Shown here in pieces: positions 1-8,362 of a stretch of 64,000 nucleotides of DNA. The stretch comes from UKL13-2 sp044229235 (lineage in GTDB: Bacteria > Pseudomonadota > Gammaproteobacteria > Burkholderiales > Usitatibacteraceae): contig JBGATH010000008.1 of assembly GCA_044229235.1 (NCBI GenBank), positions 75,266 to 139,265 on the forward strand, read 5' to 3'. The notes beneath the pieces are model-generated. The model searched no databases and was not told the origin of the DNA. It saw only the letters and a program-made list of their open reading frames with translations. The position numbers and the translations under genes were made by a program. How positions within the stretch are numbered: the first letter of the stretch is position 1; each line of letters begins with the position of its first letter.

Positions 1-198
1 GCGCAGCACCAGCTGCATCTGCTCGCCTTCCCAGTGGGGGTAGCGCATCAGCAGCTTCTGGCGCAGCTGGATGGGAAAGGGGTAGCTGCGGATGAAGGCC
101 TCGCGCTCGCTTTTCAGTTTTGACTTCAGGTGCCAGAGGATGGCCAGGACGCTTGCCAGGGCGAGGATGCTGAGGCAGATGATGAGACTTTTGCTCAT
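1..198 (-). CDS. Membrane-anchored protein, N-terminal 66 residues (partial)
   Basis: An open frame starts at an ATG preceded by GGAG eight bases upstream and runs off the left edge of the window, so only the N-terminus is visible. Residues 3-23 form a hydrophobic helix (LIICLSILALASVLAILW), followed by a basic, charged stretch containing REAFIRSYPFP and LLMRYPHWEGEQ. The layout suggests a single membrane anchor with a cytoplasmic domain. A similar segment (aromatic-proline, then a helix and RYPH) occurs in small uncharacterised betaproteobacterial proteins, but I cannot name the family with certainty. It is divergent from the cold-shock gene. Confidence 0.6.
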   Translation of the reverse strand, partial: MSKSLIICLSILALASVLAILWHLKSKLKSEREAFIRSYPFPIQLRQKLLMRYPHWEGEQMQLVLR

Positions 199-334
199 TT
201 TTGATTCTCCTTTTCTTGTTGTTATGAATCTTTTTGGTTCTTATCGCGGCAAGTTAATTCTGCTTTATGACGCGCTGATGACAGGTACGGAAATTCCACT
301 GCCGGCACAGCAAAAACCCCGAATTCGGAATTCC

Positions 335-363
335 TTGACGAATCAAAGGCTTTACCGTATCTT
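335..363 (+). promoter_or_regulatory. Sigma-70 promoter of the cold-shock gene
   Basis: TTGACG (335-340), a 17-base spacer and TATCTT (358-363) make a good housekeeping promoter. Transcription would begin near 370, giving a leader of about 160 nt before the cold-shock start codon. Confidence 0.6.
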
Positions 364-529
364 CCGTCTCGCAGTCGCATCAAGCAGTTGGCATTAAGGT
401 CGTGCTGAAGTCCCGCTCGGTAATTGAAGTCTGGTTGTCGAGCCTGTCTCTTTGCCCCCCGTTTTCGCTACCTGATTGGCTGCCTTTCCTCCGGGGAGTT
501 TCCCGGTTATTTTTTCCAAAGGAAAATAC
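364..529 (+). promoter_or_regulatory. Long 5' untranslated leader of the cold-shock mRNA
   Basis: About 160 nt separate the predicted transcription start from the start codon and contain no credible gene. Leaders of this length are known from cspA-type messages, where they refold with temperature. That this leader does so is inference from position and length only. The rest of the 331-base gap (199-334) contains only the promoter and a small palindrome, CCGAATTCGG. Confidence 0.45.
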
Positions 530-736
530 ATGAGCTCTACAGGTACCGTTAAATGGTTTAACGACGCAAAAGGTTTTGGTTTCATCACTCCCGATGGTGG
601 CGGCGAAGATTTGTTCGCGCACTTCTCGGCGATCGAAGGCTCCGGCTTCAAGTCGCTGAAGGAAAACCAGAAAGTGTCGTTCGAAGTGACGACCGGCCCG
701 AAGGGCAAGCAAGCTACCCAGATCAAGCCGCTGTAA
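530..736 (+). CDS. cspA: Cold-shock domain protein (CspA family)
   Basis: This is a 68-residue single cold-shock domain protein, the usual length for the family. It carries both RNA-binding motifs, RNP1 as KGFGFI (residues 14-19) and RNP2 as DLFAHF, and opens with the typical GTVKWFN. Such proteins bind single-stranded RNA/DNA in the cytoplasm and melt mRNA secondary structure. The chosen ATG follows AAAGGAAAAT. An in-frame upstream extension to 476 exists but would destroy the normal N-terminus. A long leader precedes the gene and a strong intrinsic terminator follows, so it is monocistronic. Bacteria usually have several paralogues, so the symbol marks the family rather than a specific orthologue. 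Confidence 0.95.
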   Translation: MSSTGTVKWFNDAKGFGFITPDGGGEDLFAHFSAIEGSGFKSLKENQKVSFEVTTGPKGKQATQIKPL

Positions 737-757
737 TTGCGCTGAAACGGATACATG

Positions 758-786
758 AAAACGGCAGCCCTCGGGCTGCCGTTTTT
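758..786 (+). terminator. Intrinsic terminator after the cold-shock gene
   Basis: A 12-bp stem (AAAACGGCAGCC / GGCTGCCGTTTT) closes on the tetraloop CTCG and ends in a T-run. The leading A-run lets it act in the other direction too, towards the end of mgtE. Confidence 0.85.
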
Positions 787-824
787 GTTTCTGCGTCCGC
801 CGCGCCTGCAGGCGAGTTATTCGC

Positions 825-2012
825 TCAGCGCACCAGCACGGTGGCCAGCCCGAGCAGCATGCCCATGCTGACAATATCGGTAGCCGTGGTGAGGAAAATG
901 CTCGAGGCGGTGGCCGGGTCGGCACCGTAGCGTTTGAGCATCAGGGGAACAATGGCCCCGGAAATTCCGCTGACCATGCAGGCGCCGACCATCGCCAGGA
1001 ACACCACCAGCGCCAGCATCAATGCATGCGGTGAATGCTGTGCGTTGGCCGTCAGGTACATGGCGATGCCGGCGATGACGCCGATGGGTGCGCCGTTGAG
1101 GGCGCCCAGCACACCTTCCTTCATCACCAGCGCCTTGCCGTCACCGGGCTTGATCTCGCCCAGCGTGAGGCCGCGCAGCGTCACCGCCAGCGCCTGGCAG
1201 CCGGTATTGCCCGACTGACCCGCCAGCACCGGCAGGAAGGCCGCCAGAATCACCAGCCGGTCGATGGTGCCCTGGAACATGGCGACGACACCACCGGCGA
1301 GAAATGCGGTCAGCAGGTTCAATTGCAGCCACGGGTGGCGAAATTTGAAACTTTGCCGCATCGGCGTGGAAATGCGCTCCTCCTTGTCCACACCCACCAT
1401 GCTGCCGACCTGCGCGGTGATCTCGAACGCCTCCGTTTCGAAGATCACCTGGCCGCGCACCAGGCCCAGCAACAGTCCGCTGTCGTCGCATACCGGATAC
1501 ACCGGATAGTGCCGGTTCAAGGTGGCGCGCATCGCGTCGGCGAGCGGCATCTGCGGGCGCAGCGAAAACACGTCGCGCAGCATGATGTCGCCGAGCCGCG
1601 CTTCCTTGTCGCTGAACAGCAAATCGCGCATGGTGATGATGCCCTGCAGGCGACCGCCGCCATCAATGATGTAGCCGTAGGTGATTTGCGCCGACTTGAC
1701 CAGGTCGCGCAACGATTCGATGGCAGCCTGGACCGTTGTTTCGGCGGCGAATACGGCCAGGGCCGGTTCCATGAGGCGGGCGAGGGTGCCGTCCGCATAG
1801 CCCTGGTTGCGTGACCACTGCGCGCCGAGGCGGCCAGGTGCCGCGGCCATCACTTCAGCGCGCACCAGTGCCGGCAGTTCTCCAAGAATCTCCTGCGCGA
1901 ATGCCGGGTTCAACTCGGCGAGCACGCCGGCAATTTCCGCCGGCGCACGCTCGTCGAGCAGGCGTATCGCCTCGGAAGCAGGCCGCGCCTGCAATTCTTC
2001 AATCAGTGACAT
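825..2012 (-). CDS. mgtE: Magnesium transporter MgtE
   Basis: The 395-residue product has the three parts of MgtE: an N-terminal helical domain with repeated acidic/alanine helices (about 1-95), a pair of CBS domains (about 100-215, including GYIIDGGGRLQGIITMRDLL and YPVYPVCDDSGLLLG), and a C-terminal five-helix channel domain from about 240, including LPVLAGQSGNTGCQ. MgtE is an inner-membrane Mg2+ channel gated by Mg2+ binding to the cytosolic domains. The start used has GGAG eight bases upstream; an in-frame ATG 45 bases further out has no such site. It is slightly shorter than the usual 430-450 residues, mainly at the N-terminus. It is convergent with the cold-shock gene. Confidence 0.93.
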   Translation of the reverse strand: MSLIEELQARPASEAIRLLDERAPAEIAGVLAELNPAFAQEILGELPALVRAEVMAAAPGRLGAQWSRNQGYADGTLARLMEPALAVFAAETTVQAAIESLRDLVKSAQITYGYIIDGGGRLQGIITMRDLLFSDKEARLGDIMLRDVFSLRPQMPLADAMRATLNRHYPVYPVCDDSGLLLGLVRGQVIFETEAFEITAQVGSMVGVDKEERISTPMRQSFKFRHPWLQLNLLTAFLAGGVVAMFQGTIDRLVILAAFLPVLAGQSGNTGCQALAVTLRGLTLGEIKPGDGKALVMKEGVLGALNGAPIGVIAGIAMYLTANAQHSPHALMLALVVFLAMVGACMVSGISGAIVPLMLKRYGADPATASSIFLTTATDIVSMGMLLGLATVLVR

Positions 2013-2245
2013 CGATCGCGCTCCATCGGCGTTGAACTGGTGCCGGCTGGCCGGCATGAACTGACAGGGTAACGCATGCGCCAGCGCTTGCCACGCGTCG
2101 ATGCACCTGCCGCAGTTACGACTGATTACAAATATTGGCGGCCGGCCGGGTAAACGCCGGTGAGCCGGGGTGCGTTGTTCGGGCGTGGCGATGCCGCAGC
2201 GCCATCAACGATTCAATTGAATGCGGCGACACTGGAGAAATAATC

Positions 2246-2617
2246 ATGCTGCTACGCAAAGCCCTGATAGTTGCCCTGGTTGCTGCCGGCAGCGCTGGCG
2301 CCATCGTGTTGCCGACACCGGCCGGCGCCTCGGCAGGCGTTTACGTGCAAATCGCGCCACCGGCGCCGCGTTACGAAGTGGTGCCCGCGCCGCGTCACGG
2401 CTACGTGTGGGTGCCCGGATACTGGGACTGGCGCGGACGCCACCATGTGTGGGTGAAAGGTGTCTGGGTTCGCGAACGTGCCGGCTATCGGTATCGTCCG
2501 CACCAGTGGGTGGAACGCGGCGGGCGCTGGGAACTGAATCGCGGCGGCTGGGATCGCGACCGCGATGGCATTCCCGATCGCTATGATCGCCACCCGAACA
2601 ATCCCTATCGACCGTAG
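2246..2617 (+). CDS. Exported YXWGXW-repeat protein with acidic C-terminal tail
   Basis: The 123-residue protein has an N-terminal signal peptide (cleavage likely after PAGASA), then tandem aromatic motifs: YVWVPGYWDWRGRHHVWV and a following VWVRERAGYRYRPHQWV. These match the YXWGXW repeat family of small periplasmic or outer-membrane proteins, whose function is unknown. The tail, DRDRDGIPDRYDRHPNNP, resembles a thrombospondin type 3 calcium-binding repeat. The start is chosen because GGAGAAA sits six bases upstream and because it begins a clean signal peptide; an upstream in-frame extension would bury the signal. It stands alone and converges on glnS across a strong hairpin. Confidence 0.8.
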   Translation: MLLRKALIVALVAAGSAGAIVLPTPAGASAGVYVQIAPPAPRYEVVPAPRHGYVWVPGYWDWRGRHHVWVKGVWVRERAGYRYRPHQWVERGGRWELNRGGWDRDRDGIPDRYDRHPNNPYRP

Positions 2618-2626
2618 CTCGCACCC

Positions 2627-2657
2627 GCGTGCCGCTGCCTCTCCGGCAGTGGCACGC
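2627..2657. terminator. Hairpin between convergent genes
   Basis: A 13-bp stem (GCGTGCCGCTGCC with GGCAGTGGCACGC, one G-T pair) with a five-base loop lies between the stops of the YXWGXW gene and glnS. There is no T-run, so its role as a bidirectional terminator is inferred from position and stability. Confidence 0.5.
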
Positions 2658-2666
2658 GCCATCAGA

Positions 2667-4436
2667 TCACTTGCCCGCCGCCCACGAATCCTTGAGGGTG
2701 ACGGCACGATTGAACACCGGCGCCCCGGCCTTGCTGTCGACGCGATCGACCACGAAATAGCCATGGCGCTCGAACTGGAATCGCTCTTCCGCATTCGCGT
2801 TGCGAAGTGACGGCTCCAGGTAGGCCGTGATGACCTGCTTGGCGGCCGCATTGAGGTCGTCGCTGAAATTGCCCGTTTCGCGTCCGGGGTAGGGCGCCTT
2901 GAACAATCGGTCGAACAGGCGCACTTCGGCCGCGAAGGCACCCTTGGCGCAGAGCCAGTGGATATTGCCCTTGACCTTGTATGTGTCGCTGCCCGGCGTA
3001 CCGGATTTGCTGTCCGGGAAGTACTCGGCGAGAACTTTGGTGATATTGCCTGCTGCGTCTTTCTCGCAACCGGTGCACTGGATGACGAAGCCGTAGCGCA
3101 GCCGCACCTTGTTGCCGGGAAACAGGCGGAAGAAGCCTTTTTGCGGGACTTCCTGGAAGTCTTCGCGCTCGATCCACAATTCGCCCGAGAACGGCACGGC
3201 GCGCTTGCCCCATTCGGGCTTTTGCGGGTGATTCGGCGGCATTGCCTCCTCGCTCTGACCCGCCGGGTAGTTGGTGATGACCAGCCTGACCGGATCGAGC
3301 ACAGCCACGCGGCGTGGCGCGACATCGTTGAGGTGCTCGCGCACGCAGTCCTCGAGCACGCTGTAATCGATCCAGCCCGCGGCCTTGCTCACGCCCGCGC
3401 GGTCGGCGAACAGCCGGAACGCTTCCGGCGTGTAACCGCGACGGCGCGCGCCGGCCAGCGTCGGCATGCGCGGATCGTCCCAGCCATTGACGTGCTTCTC
3501 GGTGACCAACTGGTTCAGGTAGCGCTTGCTCATCACCACGTAGGTGAGGTTCAGGCGTGAGAATTCATACTGCTTGGGCAGCGGGTCGGCAAGAAACCCG
3601 GCATCGCGAACATGCTCCAGCAGCCAGTCGTAGAACGGGCGCTGGTCTTCGAATTCCAGCGTGCAGATCGAGTGCGTGATCTGCTCCAGCGCATCCTCCA
3701 GCGGATGGGCGTAGGTGTACATCGGGTACAGGCACCATTTGTCGCCGGTGCGATGATGATGGCCGCGCTTGATGCGGTAGAGCACCGGATCGCGCAGATT
3801 GATGTTGGGTGAAGCCATGTCGATCCTGGCGCGCAGCACGTGGCTGCCGTCGGCATGTAGTCCATCGCGCATGGCGCGGAACAGCGCCAGGTTTTCCCCG
3901 GCGCTGCGATTGCGGTAAGGCGAATCCTTGCCCGCCTCGGTCAGCGTGCCGCGATACTCGCGAATTTCGTCCGCCGACAGGCTATCCACATAGGCATGCC
4001 CCTTGTCGATCAGCACTTCGGCAAACTGGTACATCCAGTCGAAGTAATCCGAGGCGTAGTACAGGTTGTTTTCGCCGTCCTTCTGGTAGTCGAATCCCAG
4101 CCAGTGCACGCTGTCGATGATCGAATCGACGAACTCCTGCTCTTCCTTTGCCGGATTGGTGTCGTCAAATCGCAGGTGGCAGCGTCCGCCGTACTCCTGC
4201 GCCAGACCGAAATTGAGGCAAATCGATTTGGCATGGCCGATGTGCAGGTAGCCGTTGGGCTCCGGCGGAAAGCGCGTGCGGATCTTCGCCAGGTCAGCGC
4301 TGCCGGCCGCGTGATCCGCGGCGAGGCCGGGCTTGCCGGCCCATTTGCGGGAGGCAAACTTGTCGGCGGCGAGATCGGCTTCGACAATATTGCGCAGGAA
4401 ATTGGTGACGTGGGCTTCCGTCTTTTCGGGGTTCAT
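2667..4436 (-). CDS. glnS: Glutamine--tRNA ligase
   Basis: This 589-residue class I aminoacyl-tRNA synthetase charges tRNA-Gln. The N-terminal catalytic domain carries the HIGH signature (PPEPNGYLHIGHAKS) and LRFDDTNP, and the KMSKS counterpart is VMSKR, as in bacterial GlnRS. The C-terminal part is the two-barrel anticodon-binding region. The start was placed at MNPEKTEAHVTNFL because typical GlnRS N-termini begin there. Translation can be extended upstream in frame by over 100 codons, but that stretch overlaps the divergent lipoprotein gene and has no synthetase similarity. No strong ribosome site is visible. Only 58 bases separate it from the divergent phosphodiesterase gene. Confidence 0.96.
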   Translation of the reverse strand: MNPEKTEAHVTNFLRNIVEADLAADKFASRKWAGKPGLAADHAAGSADLAKIRTRFPPEPNGYLHIGHAKSICLNFGLAQEYGGRCHLRFDDTNPAKEEQEFVDSIIDSVHWLGFDYQKDGENNLYYASDYFDWMYQFAEVLIDKGHAYVDSLSADEIREYRGTLTEAGKDSPYRNRSAGENLALFRAMRDGLHADGSHVLRARIDMASPNINLRDPVLYRIKRGHHHRTGDKWCLYPMYTYAHPLEDALEQITHSICTLEFEDQRPFYDWLLEHVRDAGFLADPLPKQYEFSRLNLTYVVMSKRYLNQLVTEKHVNGWDDPRMPTLAGARRRGYTPEAFRLFADRAGVSKAAGWIDYSVLEDCVREHLNDVAPRRVAVLDPVRLVITNYPAGQSEEAMPPNHPQKPEWGKRAVPFSGELWIEREDFQEVPQKGFFRLFPGNKVRLRYGFVIQCTGCEKDAAGNITKVLAEYFPDSKSGTPGSDTYKVKGNIHWLCAKGAFAAEVRLFDRLFKAPYPGRETGNFSDDLNAAAKQVITAYLEPSLRNANAEERFQFERHGYFVVDRVDSKAGAPVFNRAVTLKDSWAAGK

Positions 4437-4494
4437 GAAGCGTGCTTTGCTAAGATGAGACGTAATCCGAAATTTTCGCACAGCGAGGCGCGTA

Positions 4495-5463
4495 ATGCGA
4501 CGACTCTGCCTGTTGTTTGTTGCCCTACTCCTGAACGGTTGCGCAGCGACCATCGACCTGCAGGCACATCGCGGCGGGCGCGGCCTGATGCCGGAAAACA
4601 CGCTGCCCGCCTTTGCCAATGCCCTCAAGCTGGGTGTCAGCACCCTCGAACTCGATACCGGCATCACCCGAGACGGCGTGGTGGTGATCAGCCACGATCC
4701 GGTCCTGAACCCGGATATCGTCCGTGGTCCGGGCGGCGCCTGGCTCGCCGCAAAAGGGCCGGCCATCCACGCCCTTCAATTTGACCAGTTGCGGCAATAC
4801 GACGTGGGACGACTCAAGCCGGGCACGGACTACGCCAAGCGCTATCCGAACCAGCAGCCGATCGACGGCACGCGCATTCCCCGCCTCGCGGAGTTGTTTG
4901 AGCTGGTGGCGCAATCCGGAAATCGCGAGGTGCGGTTCAACATCGAGACCAAGCTGTCGCCGTTCGAGCGCGACCAGACACCCGGCCCGGAGGCATTTGT
5001 CGGCGCGCTGCTGCAAGTGATCGATGCCCACGGTATGCGCGGGCGCGTCGCGCTGCAAAGCTTTGACTGGCGGACGCTGAAAGTCGCGCAGCGCATCGCG
5101 CCGGAGTTGCCCACCGTGTATCTGTCGGCCCAGCAGAAATTCCTCGACAACATCAACGCCGGCAGCCGCGAAGGCTCGGCATGGACGGCGGGCCTGAATG
5201 CGCAGGATTTCGGCGGATCGGTACCGCGCATGGTGCAGGCGACCGGCGGACGCATCTGGTCGCCCTATTTCGGCGATGTCACGGAAGCCAGCCTGCGCGA
5301 AGCGCATGGCCTCGGCATTCAGGTGGTGGTGTGGACGGTCAACGAGCCAAAGGACATCGCGCGCATGCTCGACCTGGGCGTGGACGGCATCATCTCCGAT
5401 TACCCCGACCGCGCGCGCGCCCTCATCAGCGCCCGCCAATTGCGGGTGCGATCGCTGCGTTAG
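4495..5463 (+). CDS. Glycerophosphodiester phosphodiesterase, lipoprotein
   Basis: The 322-residue product begins with a lipoprotein signal peptide ending in the lipobox LLNGC, so it is probably anchored in the envelope. The rest is a GDPD TIM barrel: QAHRGGRGLMPENT supplies the catalytic His25 and Arg26 and the Glu of PENT, LELDT supplies metal ligands, and ISHDP supplies His67. A C-terminal WTVNEP and DGIISDYPD complete the family pattern. It hydrolyses glycerophosphodiesters to glycerol-3-phosphate and an alcohol, a phospholipid-salvage role. Its TAG stop overlaps the stop of the convergent protease gene by four bases. The exact substrate is not predictable. Confidence 0.92.
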   Translation: MRRLCLLFVALLLNGCAATIDLQAHRGGRGLMPENTLPAFANALKLGVSTLELDTGITRDGVVVISHDPVLNPDIVRGPGGAWLAAKGPAIHALQFDQLRQYDVGRLKPGTDYAKRYPNQQPIDGTRIPRLAELFELVAQSGNREVRFNIETKLSPFERDQTPGPEAFVGALLQVIDAHGMRGRVALQSFDWRTLKVAQRIAPELPTVYLSAQQKFLDNINAGSREGSAWTAGLNAQDFGGSVPRMVQATGGRIWSPYFGDVTEASLREAHGLGIQVVVWTVNEPKDIARMLDLGVDGIISDYPDRARALISARQLRVRSLR

Positions 5464-6596
5464 CGGGTAATGGTTCCCTGGGGCGTCTGCGCCCCGCCTT
5501 CACTCAGGGTCGAAACGGGGCCGGGGCCGCCACGCGGTTCCATTTTCGCGATCCAGTCGGCCGGCACCGCGAAATTCAGGTTTTGCCCTGTCTTGTGCTG
5601 GAAGGTAGTGATGCCGATGAGCTGCCCGGATACATTGAACAGGCCGCCGCCGCTGGAACCGGGTGAAATCGGCGCCGTGGTCTGGATCACGTTGCCCAGG
5701 CGCGTCTCCCGCAGCGAAGAAACAATGCCCTCGCTGATGGTGAGTTCCAGTCCCTGGGGTGCGCCGATGGCAAATACCTTCTGGCCGGTGCGCACATACT
5801 GCATGCTGCCGATTTCCACCGCCGGCGCGTTGAAGCCGTCGCCCACCGTCAGCTGGCACAGATCAAATGTCTCGTCGGCCAGCGCCACGTTGGCCGAAAA
5901 ACTTTCCTTGGGCGTGCGCACGGTCACAACCGGGCCGCGCAGGACTACGTGGCAATTGGTGATGACGATGCCGCGTCCGGTGACCACGCCGCTGCCCCCG
6001 CCGACAGGGACGCCGCTTTCGTTGCTGACGATCACCTTGACCACGCTTTGCGATACATCCGAAAAAATCTGGTCGGCGCCACGCGCGCGCGGATCGGCGG
6101 TGCGCGGAATCACCGGCGCGCCGCCATCGGCCGGCAAGGGCTCGTTTGATACAGGCGCAGTCGAGGTGTTTTGTACCGCCACCGCAGGCGCCGCCGGCGC
6201 CGGTGTACGCGAGGAGCGGGCCATCAGCCAGCCCAGCAAAACCGTGACGCCCGCAGCAATGAGCAGAATCAGCAAGGGACTAAGGCGGCGGCCCCGCTCG
6301 GGTTCGTAACCCGCGCCGCTGTTCATGTTCACGTCGAACGAGGGCGGTGCCATCGCCGGCGCAGGCTGCCCGTCGAGTCGTGGCGGGCGCGGCGGATTGA
6401 GCAGCGACTCGTCGTAGGAAGCGCGGCTGTCTTCGTCGGCCAGCGTTTCGTAGGCGTCGCGCAGCAGGGCCAGAGTATCCGGATCCTCGATCCCCGACTG
6501 GGAAATCTTGTCCACGGCGCGCCGGTAGGCCTGCTCGATGGTCCCGGCACTGGCCGCATTGGCCACACCCAGGATCTGATAGTAGTTCTTTTGCAT
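5460..6596 (-). CDS. Membrane-tethered trypsin-like serine protease with J-like N-domain
   Basis: The product has 378 residues. Residues 1-65 look like a DnaJ domain (NYYQILGV, AYRRAVDK, LRDAYETLADEDSRASYDE), but the HPD tripeptide needed to stimulate DnaK is absent. Residues 106-126 form one transmembrane helix after a proline-rich linker. Residues 175-365 are an S1C-type protease related to DegP/HtrA: His216 in TNCHVV, Asp245 in FDLCQL and Ser315 in PGSSGGG. No PDZ domain follows. Topology would put the J-like part in the cytoplasm and the protease in the periplasm. An upstream in-frame extension reads through the next gene and is not real. Confidence 0.85.
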   Translation of the reverse strand: MQKNYYQILGVANAASAGTIEQAYRRAVDKISQSGIEDPDTLALLRDAYETLADEDSRASYDESLLNPPRPPRLDGQPAPAMAPPSFDVNMNSGAGYEPERGRRLSPLLILLIAAGVTVLLGWLMARSSRTPAPAAPAVAVQNTSTAPVSNEPLPADGGAPVIPRTADPRARGADQIFSDVSQSVVKVIVSNESGVPVGGGSGVVTGRGIVITNCHVVLRGPVVTVRTPKESFSANVALADETFDLCQLTVGDGFNAPAVEIGSMQYVRTGQKVFAIGAPQGLELTISEGIVSSLRETRLGNVIQTTAPISPGSSGGGLFNVSGQLIGITTFQHKTGQNLNFAVPADWIAKMEPRGGPGPVSTLSEGGAQTPQGTITR

Positions 6597-6646
6597 GGAA
6601 CGGCGGGGTGATCGGAACTGCGCCAGTATAGCCGAGGGCCCCTGTC

Positions 6647-7936
6647 TTACTGAACCGCCGCGCGCCCGCGCACCTCGTCCACGCGCGCCAGCACGAACAG
6701 CGCCGCGATGAAAAACACGCCGGTGATGAGCATGGCCAGGCGATGGTTGTTGCCCGAGGCCCAGGCCACCGCGCCGTAGGTCAGCGGGCCCAGCACTGCG
6801 GCGAGCCGCGTGGCCACGCCGAACAGGCCGAACATTTCCGCGCTCCTGTCCGGCGGCGAAAAGTACGCCACCAGCGCGCGCCCCGCCGACTGGCTGGAAC
6901 CCATGCAGATGCCGGCCAGGTTGGCCGCCACCCAGAATAGCGGCGGCGTGGTGGCGAACCATGCGAACACCACCATGCCGATCCAGCCGAACAGCGTCAG
7001 CCCCAGCGCCTTCTTCTTGCCGATGATGTCCTGCACGTAACCGAAGCCGAAGGCACCCACGCAGGCCGTCACGTTCACCACCAGCACCAGGATCAGCGTT
7101 TCGGTGGTCTTGAAGCCCATCACTTCCTGCGCATAGATGGCCGCCAGTGCGATCACCGTCGCCACGCCCGCCTGATAGCAGGTACCGCACAGGAACACCA
7201 GCAGCAGGTCGCGGTAGCGCGAGGCTTCGTGTGCAGTCGCCTTGAGGCGCGTCAGCGAGTCAGCCCAGCGGTGCGCTTGCAGGTCAGGTTTCGCGCGTTC
7301 CTTGAGCCAGATGAAGGTGACGCTCGCCCCCAGCGCGTACACCACCGCCGTGATGATGAGCGTCATCGGCACTGCCTGCGACGCGCTTTGCCCGCGGCCC
7401 TCCGCCGTCATGATCCACGCCAGGCACAAGCCCAGCGCCACCAGTCCGCCCACATATCCCCAGGCCCAGCCCCAGCCCGACACCTTGCCCAAGGCGTCGG
7501 GCCGCGCCAATTCCGGCAGAAAGGCAGCGGTGATGTTCTCGCCGATGGCGTAGCAGAAATTGGAAACGATGATGCACGCCGCCGCCAGCACCAGCGTGCC
7601 CGGTCCGGCGTAATACAGCATCGACGTGGTGGTGATGCAGCCGATGGTGGCGATCAGCAGCACACGCTTCTTGGCCGCGCGCGCATCGGCATAGGCGCCG
7701 ATGATGGGACCGGCAACCATGACCAGCAGGTATGACACGGCGAGAATGGCCGTCCAAGCGCAGGTTGCCCACTCGGCTTTCTGCGCGACCACCGAAACGA
7801 AGTAGGCATTGAACACCGCCGTGAGCACCACCGTGGTGTAACCCGAGTTGGCGAAGTCGTACATCGACCACGCAAAGACCTCGCGCTTTTGCACGCCGGG
7901 ATTGAGGGCGGAGGTGGGGAGGGTGGTGGAGGGCAT
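6647..7936 (-). CDS. MFS transporter, Atg22/UMF1-like family
   Basis: The 429-residue protein has about twelve transmembrane segments, with the family opening VFAWSMYDFANSGYTTVV and loop motifs such as GAYADARAAKKR between helices 2 and 3. These mark the vacuole-effluxer (Atg22-like) branch of the major facilitator superfamily. In fungi members export amino acids from the vacuole; bacterial substrates are mostly unknown, so none is assigned. It sits in the inner membrane. The gene lies 50 bases upstream of the protease gene on the same strand and may be co-transcribed with it. Confidence 0.88.
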   Translation of the reverse strand: MPSTTLPTSALNPGVQKREVFAWSMYDFANSGYTTVVLTAVFNAYFVSVVAQKAEWATCAWTAILAVSYLLVMVAGPIIGAYADARAAKKRVLLIATIGCITTTSMLYYAGPGTLVLAAACIIVSNFCYAIGENITAAFLPELARPDALGKVSGWGWAWGYVGGLVALGLCLAWIMTAEGRGQSASQAVPMTLIITAVVYALGASVTFIWLKERAKPDLQAHRWADSLTRLKATAHEASRYRDLLLVFLCGTCYQAGVATVIALAAIYAQEVMGFKTTETLILVLVVNVTACVGAFGFGYVQDIIGKKKALGLTLFGWIGMVVFAWFATTPPLFWVAANLAGICMGSSQSAGRALVAYFSPPDRSAEMFGLFGVATRLAAVLGPLTYGAVAWASGNNHRLAMLITGVFFIAALFVLARVDEVRGRAAVQ

Positions 7937-8270
7937 GCGCGATGTTAGCTTGTTGGCGGGTGGTGTGCCGGGCTGGCCGGAATGGGTGTTGTTGCGCGGA
8001 CGGATGTCAATTCACGGGGTGAAGCGGCGGCGACAGCAAGCGACTGCGTCCTGATTCGATTTGAGCGCTCGTGGAACTGGTGTTCATGATTCTGATGGAC
8101 AGAATCCGCTGGTGGGATTTGAGGCAGCGAGCGTGTGGAGGTCAGGAAAATATGCGGCCAGAGCAGCAAAACCGACCTGACGTAAAACTCGATCTTGTTA
8201 TGGCTGTACAGAAATGCAGTGAAGTGTTACAACGCTCTGTATTCAATGGTCTTTTCCGGAAATTCCCAAA
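7937..8270. other. Intergenic region left of the integron remnant
   Basis: This stretch is less GC-rich than its surroundings and contains no credible gene. A GTTATGG motif at 8197 resembles direct repeats that precede integron attI sites. A divergent integrase gene would be expected here, reading leftwards, but no tyrosine recombinase motif is present in any frame. Confidence 0.4.
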
Positions 8271-8311
8271 AATGTTATGCGTCAAGCGCGACGTATAAAT
8301 TAAGTTATGCC
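8271..8311 (+). other. Probable integron attI-like insertion site
   Basis: The segment contains ATGTTATGCGTC, a short CGTC/GACG hairpin, an A/T-rich step and finally G|TTATGCC at 8304. The class 1 attI site has the same layout: an ATGTTACGCAG repeat, a hairpin, TAAAACAAAG, then G|TTAGGC. The bases after the cut point are the exact complement of the GGCATAAC that begins the attC at the far end of the hicAB cassette, as expected if this is the recombination junction. Identification as attI rather than the end of a lost attC is inference. Confidence 0.5.
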
Positions 8312-8347
8312 GCAAAAGTTCGGTTATCTGCGGAATGATCACTGCCT

Positions 8348-8356
8348 TGATATGCT
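8348..8356 (+). promoter_or_regulatory. Extended -10 promoter of hicA
   Basis: TG-A-TATGCT is an extended -10 element lacking a clear -35. Its predicted start point coincides with the hicA ATG at 8363, so the message may be leaderless; there is no ribosome site in front of hicA. Confidence 0.4.
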
Positions 8357-8362
8357 TACCGC

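Noticed and set aside
6597..7190. In-frame N-terminal extension of the J-like protease
   Set aside because: The extension is the wrong frame of the MFS transporter gene and is Gly/Arg-rich; the J-like start at 6596 is clearly better.
7937..8200. Possible integron integrase remnant reading leftwards from about 8087
   Set aside because: A 26-codon frame begins there, but no tyrosine-recombinase motif is visible, so no pseudogene is called.
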